Positions 1 to 11,854 of a stretch of DNA of 64,000 bases are shown here, in pieces. The stretch's first letter is position 1, and every line of letters starts with the position of its first letter. A program made the position numbers and the translations under genes. The notes under the pieces were generated by a model that saw only the letters and a list, made by a program, of their open reading frames with translations, had not been told where the DNA came from and made no database searches. Source of the DNA: Geoalkalibacter sp. Lineage in GTDB: Bacteria > Desulfobacterota > Desulfuromonadia > Desulfuromonadales > Geoalkalibacteraceae. The stretch spans positions 1 through 64,000 of the forward strand of contig NZ_JAUWAV010000003.1 of assembly GCF_030605225.1 (NCBI RefSeq), given 5' to 3'.

Positions 1-49
1 GGCCATGGCGGCCCGGCATATCATCACTGAAAAGAGGAGGAGTAGGTTG

Positions 50-2713
<2,664 letters not shown>

Positions 2714-2730
2714 GCTCGTTTCCACCCAAT

Positions 2731-2771
2731 AAAACAAAGGGCCGCCCCTTGTCGGGGCGGCCCTTTGTTTT
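2731..2771 (+). terminator. Rho-independent terminator after ppdK
   Basis: A perfect 18-bp stem (2731-2748 with 2754-2771) encloses a 5-nt loop. The arms end in an A-run and a T-run, so it could work in both directions. It starts 17 bp after the ppdK stop. Confidence 0.9.
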
Positions 2772-2783
2772 CGGCAAGGCGTC

Positions 2784-2811
2784 TTGACCTCGTACCGGCA
2801 TGAATGATAAA
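2784..2811 (+). promoter_or_regulatory. Candidate sigma-70 promoter for the zinc-ribbon protein gene
   Basis: TTGACC (2784-2789) and GATAAA (2806-2811) are separated by 16 bp, just downstream of the ppdK terminator and about 70 bp ahead of the next start codon. Matches are 5/6 and 4/6. The leader between contains a small inverted repeat (CCCGA/TCGGG). Confidence 0.5.
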
Positions 2812-2879
2812 AAAGGTCCCTTTGCGCCCCTCTCCCGAGAGCTTTCGGGAAGAACTCTCTTCTTGTTGTCCGGAGTCCC

Positions 2880-3314
2880 ATGAGTTTGACAAAGAGTCCC
2901 ACCGTCGGCGGCCATATCGATGCCAATTGCACCCGTTGCCGCATGCTCACCAACCATACCATCGTGGCCTTGGTGGCCGAGCGTCCCGTCAGGGTGCAAT
3001 GCAACACCTGCGGCGGCATGCACGGCTATCGTGCCCCCAAGGCGGCGCCTCAGCCGCGAACGAGCAGCCCGCGTATCCCCAGCGACAAACCCAAGGCCCG
3101 CACCAAAAGCGCCGATCAGGAGCACTGGTCGCGCGCCCTGGCCGAGCGCGATGCTTCCACCGCCCGCGTCTACGGCATGGACGAGACCTTTCGCGCCGAT
3201 GAACTGGTGCGTCATCCCCAGTTCGGCCTGGGGCTGGTGACGGCAACCTTCAAGCCCAACAAGATGGAAGTGCTCTTCGAGCAGGGGCGCAAGACCCTGC
3301 GCTGCCGGCTTTAG
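2880..3314 (+). CDS. Small zinc-ribbon protein with a UvrD/PcrA C-terminal-like Tudor domain
   Basis: A 144-residue soluble protein of unknown function. Two cysteine pairs, C17-x2-C20 and C41-x2-C44, form a treble-clef or zinc-ribbon-like site near the N-terminus. A basic, Pro/Ser-rich linker (about residues 51-80) follows. The last 40 residues (VRHPQFGLGLVTATF, then a short strand ending in KTLRCRL) match the pattern of the Tudor-like tail of UvrD/PcrA helicases (V-H-x-x-FG-x-G-x-V ... K-x-L), which in those proteins contacts RNA polymerase. That resemblance is my own pattern reading, not a search. The start follows CGGAG. Alternatives are a CarD-like or DUF3553-type domain. A DNA- or RNA-polymerase-associated role is inference only. 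Confidence 0.75.
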   Translation: MSLTKSPTVGGHIDANCTRCRMLTNHTIVALVAERPVRVQCNTCGGMHGYRAPKAAPQPRTSSPRIPSDKPKARTKSADQEHWSRALAERDASTARVYGMDETFRADELVRHPQFGLGLVTATFKPNKMEVLFEQGRKTLRCRL

Positions 3315-3320
3315 GCGCCC

Positions 3321-3977
3321 TCACTCCACGCCGACGTCCAAAACGCCCAGTCCTTCGATCTCGGCATGAATCCGGTCGCCGCCGCGCACCGGCCCGACGC
3401 CGGCGGGGGTACCGGTGAGGATGATGTCGCCTTCCTCCAGGGTGAAGATGGCGGAGACATAGGCGATGATCTCGGGAATGCGGTGGATCATCTGTCCGGT
3501 GTGGCCGTCCTGACGCAACTCACCGTTGACCCACAGGCGAATTTTCAGGTCGTGCGGATCGGCGACCCGCTCGCGGGGCGCGAAATCGGATATGGGGCAG
3601 GAGGTGTCGAAGGCCTTGGCGATTTCCCAGGGCAGCCCCTTTTTCTTGAGCCGTTCCTGGACGTCGCGCAGGGTCATGTCGAGGGCGATGCCGTAGCCCG
3701 CGACATGCGCGTAGGCCGCGGAGGCCGCGATGTTGCGGCCGTAATGGCCGATGAGCACGGCCAGTTCGACCTCGTGGTGACACTCCCGGGCATAAGGCGG
3801 AATGACGATCTTCTCTCCGGCGCGGATCAGGCTGGTGGCCGGCTTGAGAAACACCACGGGCTCCTCGGGCGTTTCATTGCCGAGTTCCCTGATATGCTCG
3901 GCATAGTTGCGACCCAGACAGACGATCTTGCCCACGGTAAAATTGCGGCTGCTGCCCTGTAAGCGGACGCTGATCAT
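3321..3977 (-). CDS. Fumarylacetoacetate hydrolase family protein (acylpyruvase-like)
   Basis: A 218-residue single-domain FAH-family enzyme, the size of YcgM/FAHD1-type acylpyruvases or oxaloacetate decarboxylases. It has the motif LGRNYAEHIRELG near residue 21, the metal ligands in HHEVELAVLIG (Glu69 and Glu71) with Asp100 in GIALDMTLRD, and the C-terminal GTPAGVGP loop. The open frame extends far upstream, but the ATG at 3977 has AGGAGGG 10 nt before it, and upstream residues are shadow translation of the divergent antiporter gene. It converges on the zinc-ribbon gene with a 6-bp gap. Family is clear; substrate is not. Confidence 0.9.
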   Translation of the reverse strand: MISVRLQGSSRNFTVGKIVCLGRNYAEHIRELGNETPEEPVVFLKPATSLIRAGEKIVIPPYARECHHEVELAVLIGHYGRNIAASAAYAHVAGYGIALDMTLRDVQERLKKKGLPWEIAKAFDTSCPISDFAPRERVADPHDLKIRLWVNGELRQDGHTGQMIHRIPEIIAYVSAIFTLEEGDIILTGTPAGVGPVRGGDRIHAEIEGLGVLDVGVE

Positions 3978-4112
3978 GATAGAATTTCCCTCCTGTTCAA
4001 GATTTGTCGTGTCCCCTTGATCGCTTAAAACAGTTAATTCGATGCGCGAGGAATGGTGGTTGCCGGTTGCCCAAGGCCTGCCGATCCGGAGCGTTTCCGA
4101 CGAGGTCGATCC

Positions 4113-5729
4113 ATGGATCCACTCTGGATAACCATAGCATTTTTTTGCGGCTTTCTCATTCGCCAACTCGGCCTGCCGCCCCTGGTGGGCTTTCTGGCGG
4201 CGGGCTTCATCCTCAACGCCCTGGGGGTGTCGGGCGGCGACATGCTGCAGAAGGTCGCCGATCTGGGTGTGACTCTGCTGCTGTTCACCATCGGTCTCAA
4301 GCTCAAGGTGCGCGATCTTCTCGAACCCGTTGTCTGGGCCGGAACGACCTTGCACATGGTGGTGACCATCGCCCTGATGAGTCTGGTGTTCGTCGGATTT
4401 GCCCAGTTCAATCTCGCCCTCTTCGCGGATCTGGCTCCGGCCAGTGTCGTGCTCGTCGCCTTCGCCTTGAGTTTTTCCAGCACGGTCTTTGCCGTGAAAG
4501 TGCTCGAGGACAAGGGCGAGATGTCGTCCATGCACGGGCGGGCGGCCGTAGGCATGCTCATCATGCAGGACGTTCTGGCGGTTTTGTTTCTCACCGCCTC
4601 CAGCGGCAAGGTGCCCTCGCCCTGGGCTCTGGTGGTGGTGACCGGCCTGTTGCTGCTGCGGCCCTATCTGTTTCGCATCATGGATCGCTGCGATCACGGC
4701 GAACTGGTGATTCTTTATGGATTTTTCCTGGCCCTGGTGGTGGGCGCCAAGAGCTTTGACGCCGTGGCGATGAAGGCCGATCTGGGCGCGCTGCTCATCG
4801 GCATGCTCATCGCCAATCACCCCAAATCCAAGGAAATGGCCAAAAGTTTGATGGGGTTCAAGGAAATCTTTCTCGTGGGGTTTTTCCTCAGCATCGGCCT
4901 GGCCGGGATTCCCACCTGGCAAACCCTGGGCGCGGCGACTTTGCTGGCTTTGGCCATCCCCCTCAAGGCGGCGGCGTACTTCCTGCTGCTATGCCGTTTT
5001 CGCCTGCGTCCGCGCTCTTCGCTGCTGGCCTCCTTTAGTCTGGCCAATTACAGCGAATTCGGCCTGATCGTCGCGGCGGTCGGCGTGAACAACGGCTGGC
5101 TGGATCGGCAATGGTTGACGGTCATGGCCCTTGCCCTGTCCCTGACCTTTGTCATGGCATCACCCCTCAATTCCCTGGCCCATGGCGTCTATATGCGGTT
5201 TCGCGAGAGGTTGGCGCGCTTCGAGGTCGCGGGGCGGCACCCCGACGACCTTGTCGGCGTGGGCTTGGTGAATGTCGCCATTTTCGGCATGGGGCGCATC
5301 GGCAGTGGCGCCTATGATTTCATGACGGAGAGGTGCGGCACCAACGTGGTGGGCGTGGATCTGAATGAGAATGTCGTGCAGCAGCAGCGCGAAAGCGGGC
5401 GTAACGTCATGCTCGGCGATGCCACCGATCCGGATTTCTGGGACCTGCTCAAGACCCGTGACGGTCTGGCGCGACTCGAGTTGGTGATGCTGGCCATGCC
5501 CAAGCACCGTGCCAATCTCTTCGCCGCCGAGCAATTGCGCAAGGCTGGATTCAGCGGCACCATCGCCGCCATCGCCATGTACGACGACCAACTCGAGGAA
5601 CTGCGCCGGGCCGGCGTGGATTCGGCTTTCAACTTCTACGCCGAGGCGGGCAACGGTTTTGCCGAGCACGTTTACGAGCAGGCCCTGCGTTCCGGGGTTC
5701 TGCCCGGGGTTTGCCAGGTGCCTTCCTGA
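4113..5729 (+). CDS. CPA2-type cation:proton antiporter with TrkA-N domain (KefB/YbaL-like)
   Basis: A 538-residue inner-membrane protein. Residues 1 to about 385 are hydrophobic with roughly 12 segments typical of the Na+/H+ exchanger fold (GLPPLVGFLAAGFILN near the start). After a polar linker, residues 395-538 form a Rossmann TrkA-N domain with the nucleotide motif GMGRIGSGAYD and a following acidic strand end (VVGVDLNE). This layout is that of KefB/KefC/YbaL potassium or sodium efflux systems gated by nucleotide or glutathione. I chose the ATG at 4113 because translation upstream lacks hydrophobic character. Divergent from the FAH-family gene. No KefG/F ancillary gene is adjacent. The exported ion is unknown. 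Confidence 0.88.
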   Translation: MDPLWITIAFFCGFLIRQLGLPPLVGFLAAGFILNALGVSGGDMLQKVADLGVTLLLFTIGLKLKVRDLLEPVVWAGTTLHMVVTIALMSLVFVGFAQFNLALFADLAPASVVLVAFALSFSSTVFAVKVLEDKGEMSSMHGRAAVGMLIMQDVLAVLFLTASSGKVPSPWALVVVTGLLLLRPYLFRIMDRCDHGELVILYGFFLALVVGAKSFDAVAMKADLGALLIGMLIANHPKSKEMAKSLMGFKEIFLVGFFLSIGLAGIPTWQTLGAATLLALAIPLKAAAYFLLLCRFRLRPRSSLLASFSLANYSEFGLIVAAVGVNNGWLDRQWLTVMALALSLTFVMASPLNSLAHGVYMRFRERLARFEVAGRHPDDLVGVGLVNVAIFGMGRIGSGAYDFMTERCGTNVVGVDLNENVVQQQRESGRNVMLGDATDPDFWDLLKTRDGLARLELVMLAMPKHRANLFAAEQLRKAGFSGTIAAIAMYDDQLEELRRAGVDSAFNFYAEAGNGFAEHVYEQALRSGVLPGVCQVPS

Positions 5730-5776
5730 CCTGGATTTGCCTCGTCCCCTGAACATCCTCTCAGAAAGGCCGCGGC

Positions 5777-6988
5777 ATGTTTTTGCCCATCGGCGATTTT
5801 CCCAATCCGCGCTCCACCCCCTGGGTCAATTATTTGCTGATGGGGGCCAATGTGGCGGTCTGGCTGCTGGTCTCCCTGCCGCTGAGCGCCGCGCGTCCCG
5901 ATCTCCATGACCCCTTGCTTCTTGAATACCTTTATGAAATCGGCGTGCGGGGCGCGGTGCCGGCGCAGGCCGTTCTCGATCAGCTGAGCGCCTACGATCT
6001 GTTTGTTTTCAAGTACGGATTTCGCCCGGCGGAATTCTCCCTGATCACGCTCTTCACGTCCCTGTTTCTCCACGGCAGTTGGATGCATCTGCTCGGCAAC
6101 ATGCTGTTTCTCTGGATTTTCGGCAACAATGTCGAGCATCGGCTGGGCGCCGCGGGCTATCTGATGGCCTATCTCGGCGCCGGAGTCGCCGCGACCCTGT
6201 TCTTCGCGCTGTTCGTGCCCGGATCGCAGACGCCGCTCATCGGTGCCTCGGGGGCCATCTCCGGCGTGCTCGGCTTCTATTTTCTGTGGTTCCCCAAGAA
6301 TATGGTGAAGGTGTTCATCTTTCTCTTTCCCTTCATCGTCACCACGGTGCTGGTGCCGGCTCGCCTGGTGCTGGGTTTTTACCTGGTGCTCGACAACCTG
6401 CTGCCGTTTCTGTTGACGCGCGGCGGGGCGGAATCGGGGGTCGCGCACGGTGCCCATATCGGCGGTTTCATCGCCGGGCTGGCGCTGGGATGGGGAATGG
6501 AAAGGGTGCCGGGACTCAATCTCTGGCGCGGCGAGCGCAGCTATCGCAAGGAGGTGGCGCGGTCGCAGGCGCGGGAGGCTTCGGGGCAAGGCTTGGCCGC
6601 TCTTATCCACCGGCATCTTGGCGAAGGGCGGCCGCGGCAGGCGGCGGACCTCTATTTGGGGCTGGAGCATCGCCAGGAGCGCGCCGCCCTGGCCGCCGAC
6701 GATGTTCTGGACATCGGCGATTATCTGTTAAGCGTCGGACGCGACGATTTGGCCCTGCCCGTGTTTCGCCGCTTCATCGCCGAGCGGCCCGGCGATGATC
6801 GGGTGGATCGGGCGTTTCTCGGCGCCGGTCTGGCCCTGTCCCGCCATCCTCGCCACATCACCAGCGCTTACCAATACTTTCTTCAGGCCCTCGAGGCCGC
6901 GCGCAGCGAGGAGGTTCGCGAACAGGCCCGGCGTCACCTGCGCGCCATCGAGCAGCTGACACGCCGGACTCGGGACGCGGACGCCTAA
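5777..6988 (+). CDS. Rhomboid family intramembrane serine protease with C-terminal helical-repeat tail
   Basis: A 403-residue membrane protein. Residues 1 to about 235 form the rhomboid core: GNMLFLWIFGNNVEHRLG in the second helix region, catalytic Ser158 in GASGAISG, and catalytic His227 in GAHIGGFIAG, so the Ser-His dyad is intact. About 165 soluble residues follow, rich in Ala, Arg and Leu, with alternating helices (AADLYLGLEH, LALPVFRRFIAERPGD) that look like TPR-type repeats. This tail presumably faces the cytoplasm and could select substrates or partners. The start ATG follows AGAAAGG. It converges on the histidine kinase gene with an 11-bp gap. Confidence 0.9.
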   Translation: MFLPIGDFPNPRSTPWVNYLLMGANVAVWLLVSLPLSAARPDLHDPLLLEYLYEIGVRGAVPAQAVLDQLSAYDLFVFKYGFRPAEFSLITLFTSLFLHGSWMHLLGNMLFLWIFGNNVEHRLGAAGYLMAYLGAGVAATLFFALFVPGSQTPLIGASGAISGVLGFYFLWFPKNMVKVFIFLFPFIVTTVLVPARLVLGFYLVLDNLLPFLLTRGGAESGVAHGAHIGGFIAGLALGWGMERVPGLNLWRGERSYRKEVARSQAREASGQGLAALIHRHLGEGRPRQAADLYLGLEHRQERAALAADDVLDIGDYLLSVGRDDLALPVFRRFIAERPGDDRVDRAFLGAGLALSRHPRHITSAYQYFLQALEAARSEEVREQARRHLRAIEQLTRRTRDADA

Positions 6989-6999
6989 GGCCTGCGCCT

Positions 7000-9027
7000 T
7001 CAAGGCGACTCCCCCCTGGATCCCTTGTCCAGCCAGCGCTCGAGGACGGCGAGCAGTTCGGCCTGGCGAAAGGGTTTTCCCAGAAAATCATTCATGCCCG
7101 CGTGTAGGCAGGTGTCGCGGAAGCTGCGCTGCAGGTTGGCGGTCAGGGCGACGATGGGTGTGCGGTTGCCGGCGCCACGCAGGCGGCGGGTCACTTCAAA
7201 GCCGTCCATGCCCGGCATCTGGCAGTCCATCAGGATCAAATCAAAGGATTCCTTATCCAGGGCGGCCAGTGCCTGGAGGCCGTCCTGGGCGACCCTGAGC
7301 TCCAGATTGTGCGGCTCAAGGATCAGCCGCACCAGCATTTGCGTGGTGGCGTTGTCTTCCGCGAGAAGAATGCGCTTTGGTTCGCCGGTTGGCAGGGCTC
7401 CCTCGTCCGGGGGACGGGCCGCCGGCATTGCGTCAGGTTCGGCCCGGGGTGCAAGGGCAAAAGGAATGTCGCAGGTAAGAGTCGTTCCCTGGCCGATCCG
7501 GCTCGTCAACTGAACGGATCCGCCCATGAGCTGAAGCAACTGGCGCACGATGGCCAGGCCCAGCCCCGAACCGCCGAACTGGCGGCTTGTCGAACTGTCG
7601 GCCTGGGCGAAGGCTTCAAAAATTCTCTCCTGCGCCTCGGCTTCGATGCCGATGCCCGTATCGCGCACCACAAGACGCAGGCGGCCGGTCTTTCGCGCCG
7701 CCCCATCCCAGGAAACCTCGACGCCCACCTCGCCCGCCGCGGTGAATTTGACCGCGTTGCCGACCAGATTGAGGATGATCTGGCGCAGACGCCCCGCGTC
7801 GCCGCTCAGCCCATGGGGCAGCGCCGGATCGATCCGCCAATGGAGGTCGATGCCCTTGGCCTGGGTGGAAACCTCGAACAGGCGCAGCGCCTCCACGATG
7901 ACGAGGTGAGGGTCGAAGACCGCATCCACCAGGGTCAAACGGCCGGCTTCGATTTTGGCGATGTCGAGCAGATCATCAAGGATTCCGAGCAATGACTGTC
8001 CGGAACTCTGAACAGTTTCGGCCAGTTGACGCTGGCGCGGGCCAAGCTCGGATTTGAGCAGCAGATCGGACATGCCGAGAATGCCGACCATGGGCGTGCG
8101 CACTTCGTGGCTGAGATTGGCGAGAAACGTCGACTTGGCGCGATTGGCGGCCTCCGCCGCGTCCTTGGCCTGGCGCAGGGCGTCGACGGTTTCGTTCAGG
8201 GCGGCATTGGCCAGGGAGAGCTCCGCGGTACGCAGTCGCACCTGTTCCTCCAGGCCATGCTGATGGCTCTCGAGCTGCCGGTCGCGCGCCTCGATCTGTT
8301 CGAGCATGTGATTGAAGCCGTCCATGAGGGTGCCGAGCTCGTCGTTGGATTCACGCGGCATGCGCACCCGGTAGTCGCCGCTGCGGGAGATCTCCTCCAT
8401 GGTGGCCGCCAGGCTAAGAACGGGCTGGGAGATGACGCGTTGCAGGCGCGCCGCCAGGGCGAAGGCGAGGAGCAGGCTGAGGAAAAGCACGCCCAGGCTG
8501 CCCGCGCCAAAGCCGATGAGCCGCGTATGCAGTTCCGACAAGTCGGTCAGGATCTGAATCGTGCCGAGAAACTCGCCGTCGAACAGGATGGGTTGCACAT
8601 AGCACAAGGCCCGGGCGGTGAAACAGTAGTGACCCTCGCGCGGCCCCGGCGGTCCGTGTGACTCACAGAGCAGGGCGTCGTGCAAAAACGCCTCGTCCGG
8701 CGGGACGGCGCGGTTCGTGGGGCGATAGGAGGCAAAGGGGATGAACTGCTTGTCGTAAATGCGGGCGAAAAAGATGTTCGGTTGCGCCTCGAGGCTCTGC
8801 AGAAGCGCTTCGGCGACCGGGGCATCCTCGAACAGCAGGGCGGCCTGGCTGTTGTTGGCCAGGATGCGCGCCAGGGCCGCCGATTTCTCCACGGCGCTGT
8901 CGCGAAAACCGAGCACCTCCAGGGTGACGAAGGCCGTCGCCGCCAGCAGCAGGGCCGCGCAACTGGTGAGCAGGGCGAAGGCCATGAGCTTGTGGCGAAT
9001 GGGCAGGTTGCGGCAGATATTCTTCAT
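7000..9027 (-). CDS. Hybrid sensor histidine kinase with CHASE8-like sensor, HAMP and receiver domains
   Basis: A 675-residue inner-membrane kinase. A signal-anchor helix (about 13-36) is followed by a periplasmic region of about 120 residues with the [12 protein letters not shown] pattern of CHASE8 sensors, as in YfiN. A second membrane helix (about 155-180), HAMP, coiled coil and HisKA (His307 in [10 protein letters not shown]) follow. Next come an HATPase domain with DTGIGI and GSGLGLAI boxes and a C-terminal receiver with phospho-acceptor Asp601 in [13 protein letters not shown]. It is the last gene of a TonB receptor-yfiR-kinase operon and overlaps yfiR by 4 bp. No Hpt or DNA-binding regulator is adjacent, so the output partner is unknown. 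Confidence 0.93.
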   Translation of the reverse strand: MKNICRNLPIRHKLMAFALLTSCAALLLAATAFVTLEVLGFRDSAVEKSAALARILANNSQAALLFEDAPVAEALLQSLEAQPNIFFARIYDKQFIPFASYRPTNRAVPPDEAFLHDALLCESHGPPGPREGHYCFTARALCYVQPILFDGEFLGTIQILTDLSELHTRLIGFGAGSLGVLFLSLLLAFALAARLQRVISQPVLSLAATMEEISRSGDYRVRMPRESNDELGTLMDGFNHMLEQIEARDRQLESHQHGLEEQVRLRTAELSLANAALNETVDALRQAKDAAEAANRAKSTFLANLSHEVRTPMVGILGMSDLLLKSELGPRQRQLAETVQSSGQSLLGILDDLLDIAKIEAGRLTLVDAVFDPHLVIVEALRLFEVSTQAKGIDLHWRIDPALPHGLSGDAGRLRQIILNLVGNAVKFTAAGEVGVEVSWDGAARKTGRLRLVVRDTGIGIEAEAQERIFEAFAQADSSTSRQFGGSGLGLAIVRQLLQLMGGSVQLTSRIGQGTTLTCDIPFALAPRAEPDAMPAARPPDEGALPTGEPKRILLAEDNATTQMLVRLILEPHNLELRVAQDGLQALAALDKESFDLILMDCQMPGMDGFEVTRRLRGAGNRTPIVALTANLQRSFRDTCLHAGMNDFLGKPFRQAELLAVLERWLDKGSRGESP

Positions 9028-9623
9028 GGCCGCCGCTCCCGCATCAAATCTTCGGCATTGATCGCCAGGCCGAGCAGCTTGGAGCTGATGTTCAATCCCG
9101 CCTGCTGGGCCGCCGCGAGGTTGATCTCGAAACGGATGCGGTTGTTGTGCAGCAGCAGGCCGATCATGCCGCCGCGCGCGGCGAAGTCATCCATGTCGCT
9201 GACCGTGAGAACGGGCCTTGCCTCCAGGTCGGCCAGCCAGCGGGGCAAGCGATGGGATTCGGAACGGCTGATGAACAAAACCTGGCAGGCGCGGATTTCG
9301 TCGCGATTTTCGGGAAACAAGACACGGACGGGACGGCCGCCGATGGAGCTTTCCTCCAGATGGTGGATGGTCGCGCCAAAGGGGTTGGCGCCGACGATGC
9401 CGATGCTCAGCGGCTCTTCGGCTCTCGTCGGTTGCGGCCAGTGGACGAATTTGGCGAAGTTGAAGAGAAAGGCGGCCTTGGCCTCGTATTCCTCCAGCAC
9501 CGCCGGCGGCTGGGCCTTGGCGGACGCAGGCGCGCCGAGGCCCAGCGAACAGCTCAGGACGAGCAGGGCGCCAAGCAACAGGCGCGTCGGCCGATGCATG
9601 CCAAGGCCGGTTAGAATTGCCAT
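9024..9623 (-). CDS. YfiR family periplasmic protein
   Basis: A 199-residue exported protein of the YfiR/DUF4154 family. An N-terminal signal peptide ends near residue 35 (AxA followed by KAQPP). The family hallmark is the stretch [15 protein letters not shown], followed by the GANPFG and QVLFISRSE strands. In Pseudomonas, YfiR binds the periplasmic sensor part of YfiN and holds it inactive. Here it sits between a TonB-dependent receptor (13-bp overlap) and a kinase whose sensor resembles YfiN's, so I infer it controls that kinase. The ATG at 9623 has AAGGTG upstream; an internal ATG at 9599 lacks a ribosome site but would also leave a signal peptide. Confidence 0.9.
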   Translation of the reverse strand: MAILTGLGMHRPTRLLLGALLVLSCSLGLGAPASAKAQPPAVLEEYEAKAAFLFNFAKFVHWPQPTRAEEPLSIGIVGANPFGATIHHLEESSIGGRPVRVLFPENRDEIRACQVLFISRSESHRLPRWLADLEARPVLTVSDMDDFAARGGMIGLLLHNNRIRFEINLAAAQQAGLNISSKLLGLAINAEDLMRERRP

Positions 9624-11680
9624 GTCACCTTGCCGTACAGGCTGCGCGGCACCTCGGTGGCGAGAACCTCGAAGAAATCGTACCCGGCGAATTCAGCGTG
9701 GCGGCGCTCCAGAAGATTCTGGCCGACTAGGGCCAACTCCAGATTCTTGCGCGGGCGCCAGGCGAGGCGGGCGTCAAGGGTGATGTAGGCGGGCACGCTG
9801 ATTTTTTCCAACGTGGGATCGGTGGCGACATTGGATAGGGCATCGACATAGCGGGCCCAGAGATCGAGATCAAGGCTTCGGATGGGAGAAAATACAGAAC
9901 GCAAGGACACCTGGTGCCGCGGGGCTTCCGTGTCCTCGAGGTGGCTTAGCGTTTTTCCGTCCCTGTCGGGAGTTTTGATGGAGAGGTTCAGATAGGTGTA
10001 TGCCCATTGCACCTTCCATGTCCCCAACACTTGCCAACTCGCGGCGATTTCGGCGCCGTGGCTATTCCCCTTGATTTCATCGGTCGATTCAACCCACTGG
10101 ACCACATGAAATATTGGGTCGACTACGGGCGTGAAATCGGCGACCTTGCCGCCGATGACATTTCGGTAGCGGTTGTAGAAAAAAGCCAGATCGACAAACA
10201 GATTGGAGCGTAACCGGGACCGGTACCCCGCTTCGTAGGCGTCGATGGTTTCTGCCTTGAGAGCGTCTTTTCCCCGCACCTGCACCCGTACCGGGAAGGG
10301 CGCCGGGTTGAAGGGGGTTTCGGCGGGGAAAAACCTCATGTTGATCCGAATATCCTCCTCGGCCCTTGAGGGCGTGCGCACCGCCCGCGATACCGCCGCC
10401 CACAGGGTGTGGTCGGGATGGGGCGTGTAGAGCAGGCGCAGGTTGGGCTGCCACTCGATCCCCGTATAGTCGTTGTGTTCCCATTTGGTGCCCAGGGTGG
10501 CTTCGAGCAGATCCGGCACGAGGGTGATGCGATCCTGGACAAAAGCGCTCCACAGGTGATCGGTTCGCTTGGCGGGCTCGAAAAACGTCAGGGGTGTTTT
10601 ACCAAGGCGGTCGTCCATGCGCCGGTAGCCCAGCCCCCAGGTCAGTTCGTGGAGCCGATGGGGCGCGAAGCGATGCTGGAAGTCAAAGTCGTAGGTCGTG
10701 AGGCGATGGTCGAAGACGAAATCCTCGTAGCTGCCATGGTCGAGGTAAGTCTGGAAGCTGAGCTCCCCAGCCGCGGGGAACTCTTTCCGCCAGCGACCGA
10801 GCAGGAATCCGCCCGCGAAATCGGCATCATCGGTGACCAGGCGGGCGTAAGGCTCGATCAGCAGGGGCTCGACGATCATTTGCCCGGCCTTGCCGCCGTA
10901 GGCTTCCGCCTGCAGGGTCAGGGAGGCGCGCGGATCGATCTCGCGATCGTAGCGCAAGCCGGCGCGGTGGCGGTGAAAATCATCGGCGGGATCATGGGTC
11001 GATGCCTCGCCGGGGCCTTGACCGCTGTATTTGGCGAACAGGCGGGCATGGCTGCCGTCGCCGCTTTGCCAGCCCTGGCGCGCCGTCACGGCGGCATACT
11101 CCTGGCTGCCGGCGGCCGCGCTGACCAGCGTTCCCTGGGTATCCGCTGCGTGACGGGTGATGATGTTGATGACGCCGTTGACGGCGTTGGCGCCCCAGAG
11201 GCTGCCGCCGGGGCCGCGCACCACCTCGATGTCCTCGAGCATCAGGCCGTGAATTTCCCAATGGACGCCCGCGAACAGGGGCGTATAGATGCTGCGGCCG
11301 TCGACCATGACCAGCAGTTTGTTGGCGAAGCGTCCGTTGAAGCCGCGCGCGCTCACCGCCCATTTGTTGGCGTCGATCTTGGCCACCTGCAGGCCGGGCA
11401 CCATGCGCAGCAGGTCGGGGATGGTGGTCGCGCCGGAGCGGCGGATATCCTCGGCATTGATGACGAACACGGCGGCCGCCGCATGGGATAGCGGTTGTGG
11501 GGCCTTGGCCACGGAGGTGACCTCCATGGCCATGAGTTCCTCCAGGGAGAAGTCCGTCAGGGATTTGGGGGCGCACCAGGCGGGCGGGATCCACAACAGC
11601 AGGGTCATCAAGGCCAGGACGATTTGCGGGACAAACAACGCCAAAATAAGGATCCTCCAGAGAAATAAATAGTCCCTCAT
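9611..11680 (-). CDS. TonB-dependent outer-membrane receptor
   Basis: A 689-residue receptor. A long N-terminal hydrophobic export signal ends near residue 37 (WCAPKS). The stretch DFSLEELMAMEVTSVAK leads into the plug domain (about 55-165), which has DLLRMVPGLQV, ARGFNGRFANKLLVMVDG and EDIEVVRGPGGSLWGANAV. The remainder is an aromatic-rich 22-strand-type barrel ending in VTWQF, with the terminal Phe expected for BAM-assembled proteins. It is the first gene of the operon with yfiR and the hybrid kinase. No TonB/ExbBD genes or siderophore genes are nearby, and the ligand cannot be deduced. Given the operon, a sensory rather than purely nutritional role is plausible. Confidence 0.92.
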   Translation of the reverse strand: MRDYLFLWRILILALFVPQIVLALMTLLLWIPPAWCAPKSLTDFSLEELMAMEVTSVAKAPQPLSHAAAAVFVINAEDIRRSGATTIPDLLRMVPGLQVAKIDANKWAVSARGFNGRFANKLLVMVDGRSIYTPLFAGVHWEIHGLMLEDIEVVRGPGGSLWGANAVNGVINIITRHAADTQGTLVSAAAGSQEYAAVTARQGWQSGDGSHARLFAKYSGQGPGEASTHDPADDFHRHRAGLRYDREIDPRASLTLQAEAYGGKAGQMIVEPLLIEPYARLVTDDADFAGGFLLGRWRKEFPAAGELSFQTYLDHGSYEDFVFDHRLTTYDFDFQHRFAPHRLHELTWGLGYRRMDDRLGKTPLTFFEPAKRTDHLWSAFVQDRITLVPDLLEATLGTKWEHNDYTGIEWQPNLRLLYTPHPDHTLWAAVSRAVRTPSRAEEDIRINMRFFPAETPFNPAPFPVRVQVRGKDALKAETIDAYEAGYRSRLRSNLFVDLAFFYNRYRNVIGGKVADFTPVVDPIFHVVQWVESTDEIKGNSHGAEIAASWQVLGTWKVQWAYTYLNLSIKTPDRDGKTLSHLEDTEAPRHQVSLRSVFSPIRSLDLDLWARYVDALSNVATDPTLEKISVPAYITLDARLAWRPRKNLELALVGQNLLERRHAEFAGYDFFEVLATEVPRSLYGKVTWQF

Positions 11681-11766
11681 TTTGTCAAACTCGCCAAGGC
11701 AAAACCAGAAAATTCTCGTTCATTAATCTCTTGTGCGCACTTGCCCTGGTGGCGGGAATAAGGCGC

Positions 11767-11794
11767 TTGCTCTCTGGCCCCCGGTATGTAAAAT
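11767..11794 (+). promoter_or_regulatory. Possible sigma-70 promoter for the aldolase gene
   Basis: TTGCTC (11767-11772) and TAAAAT (11789-11794) have a 16-bp spacer and lie about 60 bp before the aldolase start, in the gap shared with the divergent TonB receptor gene. Weak at -35, so tentative. Confidence 0.35.
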
Positions 11795-11854
11795 GAGCAC
11801 TGCGCGAAACGGTTTGCCATTCCAAATCTGCCTGCCTGAAGGAGGATCTCCGCA

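Noticed and set aside
4034-4922. Long upstream extension of the FAH-family frame on the bottom strand
   Set aside because: It runs antisense through the antiporter gene and reads as low-complexity His/Glu/Gln sequence; the real start with AGGAGGG is at 3977.
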